From NCBI RefSeq assembly GCF_024198235.1, contig NZ_JAKCFB010000060.1, positions 1 through 43,602 of the forward strand: DNA of 43,602 bases. Reading direction: 5' to 3'. The DNA comes from Myxococcus dinghuensis. GTDB lineage: Bacteria; Myxococcota; Myxococcia; Myxococcales; Myxococcaceae. Both the position numbers and the translations under genes were made by a program. The notes beneath the pieces are model-generated. The model made no database searches. It had not been told where the DNA came from and was given only the letters and a program-made list of their open reading frames with translations. Of this stretch, positions 42,754 through 43,602 are shown piece after piece. Positions within the stretch are counted from its first letter, which is position 1. Every line of letters begins with the position of its first letter.

Positions 42754-43212
42754 TCAGTCAGCAGCCTTTGCTGGAGCCCGATAGCATCTCCCCCAAAACA
42801 CAAACTCATCAACCAGCGCCTCAGCCCCCTCAATCGAGTTCAGTACATAGACAACGTCGGAGAGTTCCCCGCAAGAAAAATCGAGCAATCCAAATCTAAC
42901 GTCCCGGAAAAGCCTTCCGACAAAAAACCGAGCCAACACATCTCCTCGCTTCGAATACAACTCCTCCACAATCGGAAACCCAAGCCTCTGCATTTCCTCT
43001 CCCCCGGCAAACTCATCACCCCGCGGAGGGGAACTGCGCAGCTCATCCATCCACTCATTGAACTCCTTGCGCACGAAGTCAGAAAACTCCTGACGCCCCA
43101 GCGATATGCGGTAGCTGAAGTTTGGCAGCCAAGAAACCTCCTCGCCAAAGCCAATCTCCCGCGCAGCCACCTCCTTCGGCGCGCGTTCAATCCCATCAAT
43201 CCAGACCTTCAT
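42754..43212 (-). CDS. putative immunity protein, AT-rich, family not recognised
   Basis: A 152-residue protein beginning MKVWIDGIERAP behind a perfect AAGGAGGT site at the right distance. It is acidic and aromatic-rich (FGEEVSWLPNFSYRISLG, EFSDFVRKEFNEWMDELRSS, LARFFVGRLFRDVRFGLLDFSC). Base composition is clearly more AT-rich than its surroundings, a common sign of recent acquisition. The start overlaps the stop of the upstream frame by 4 bases (ATGA), so it is probably coupled to it. Small, acidic, coupled proteins after a toxin-like gene are typical of immunity proteins; this is inference, as no family was identified. Confidence 0.65.
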   Translation of the reverse strand: MKVWIDGIERAPKEVAAREIGFGEEVSWLPNFSYRISLGRQEFSDFVRKEFNEWMDELRSSPPRGDEFAGGEEMQRLGFPIVEELYSKRGDVLARFFVGRLFRDVRFGLLDFSCGELSDVVYVLNSIEGAEALVDEFVFWGRCYRAPAKAAD

Positions 43213-43602
43213 GGCGACCTCCTTGGGGGCGCTGGCACGACCGCAATGAGCCCATTGGGCTCGACCGAATATATCCAGATGGGCTGCGCACGAGGGCGGC
43301 CCTTTCGCCACTCGTAGAGCATCGGTCCGGAGACGCTCAGCTTCTTCGTTGCGTCCGTCACGGCCCCACCTGTCACCACGGTGTGTTCTGTATAGCGCAC
43401 AGCGCACGTGCGCAGCGCCTCGGGGAACGGCGACGAGCCGCTGTGCCGCCCGGCTTTCAACTGCTGCGATTCCTGTCTCCTCAGCGTCAACTACTCGTTC
43501 CCCGCGGCGACAACTATTTCTCCCCACCGGGTTGACCTGCTCGAACGTGTTCGCGTCGTCGTAGTTGTCGTTGGCGTGGTAGTGGTCCACCTCCTTGGAA
43601 GA
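43209..43602 (-). pseudogene. 3' part of a possible toxin gene, probably frameshifted, cut by window edge
   Basis: The frame ending at 43209 (93 residues from a TTG at 43490) has good coding quality, ending PMLYEWRKGRPRAQPIWIYS and VEPNGLIAVVPAPP. Upstream, bases 43515-43602 read EVDHYHANDNYDDANTFEQVN in a different frame, which has better protein character there than the other frames. A frameshift plus an in-frame TAG just before the TTG separate them, so either one gene is broken or two genes meet here. The stop overlaps the putative immunity gene start. The rest lies beyond base 43602. Confidence 0.4.

Overview
This is high-GC DNA from a delta-proteobacterial-type genome, most likely a myxobacterium (Myxococcota, Myxococcus/Corallococcus/Pyxidicoccus-like). 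Supporting this are GC-saturated third codon positions, a DUF2378 (TIGR02265-type) protein of a family described from myxobacteria, a Ser/Thr kinase fused to an ATPase and tetratricopeptide-like repeats, several Asp/Gly-rich lipoproteins, and a SitA-like toxin lipoprotein with an Imm11 (DUF1629) partner. No tRNA, rRNA or CRISPR array was seen.

Left part (1-12.2 kb), chromosomal-looking: a HEAT-repeat protein cut by the left edge; an alpha/beta hydrolase and an AAA ATPase on the minus strand; an octaheme c-type cytochrome fused to HEAT and TPR repeats; and a complete RND efflux operon (TolC-like channel, lipoprotein adaptor, HAE1-type pump).

Middle part (12.3-23.9 kb): four genes joined by ATGA stop/start overlaps encode a cyclic-nucleotide-binding patatin (NTE-like) lipase, a FabH-like ketoacyl synthase III, a small acyltransferase and a FabI/FabL-like SDR. 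Three of the four carry substitutions at textbook catalytic positions and the fourth has a softer variant, so this looks like an uncharacterised lipid-tailoring unit. Convergent to it, a 1180-residue kinase/ATPase/TPR regulator overlaps a zinc-ribbon methyltransferase. Then come an ExoD-like membrane protein, the DUF2378 protein, the remnant of a cardiolipin synthase/phospholipase D gene, and an NAD(P)-binding protein.

Right part (23.9-43.6 kb), accessory: a 1524-residue coiled-coil protein ending in an NS_2-type nuclease domain; a small zinc-ribbon membrane protein; a secreted protein with a C-terminal Hint (intein/hedgehog-type) domain that keeps the first-step residues but has lost the terminal His-Asn; a beta-propeller-like surface protein; a Cys-rich lipoprotein; and a phospholipase D-like enzyme. 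These are followed by a toxin-immunity island: a SitA-like lipoprotein with an AHH nuclease domain followed 3 bases later by an Imm11-type immunity gene, beside a truncated IS4-type transposase. The far end holds a PQQ-type sugar dehydrogenase lipoprotein, two poorly recognised proteins, a collapsed IS66 element, and an AT-rich putative immunity gene overlapping the end of a possibly broken toxin gene that runs off the right edge.
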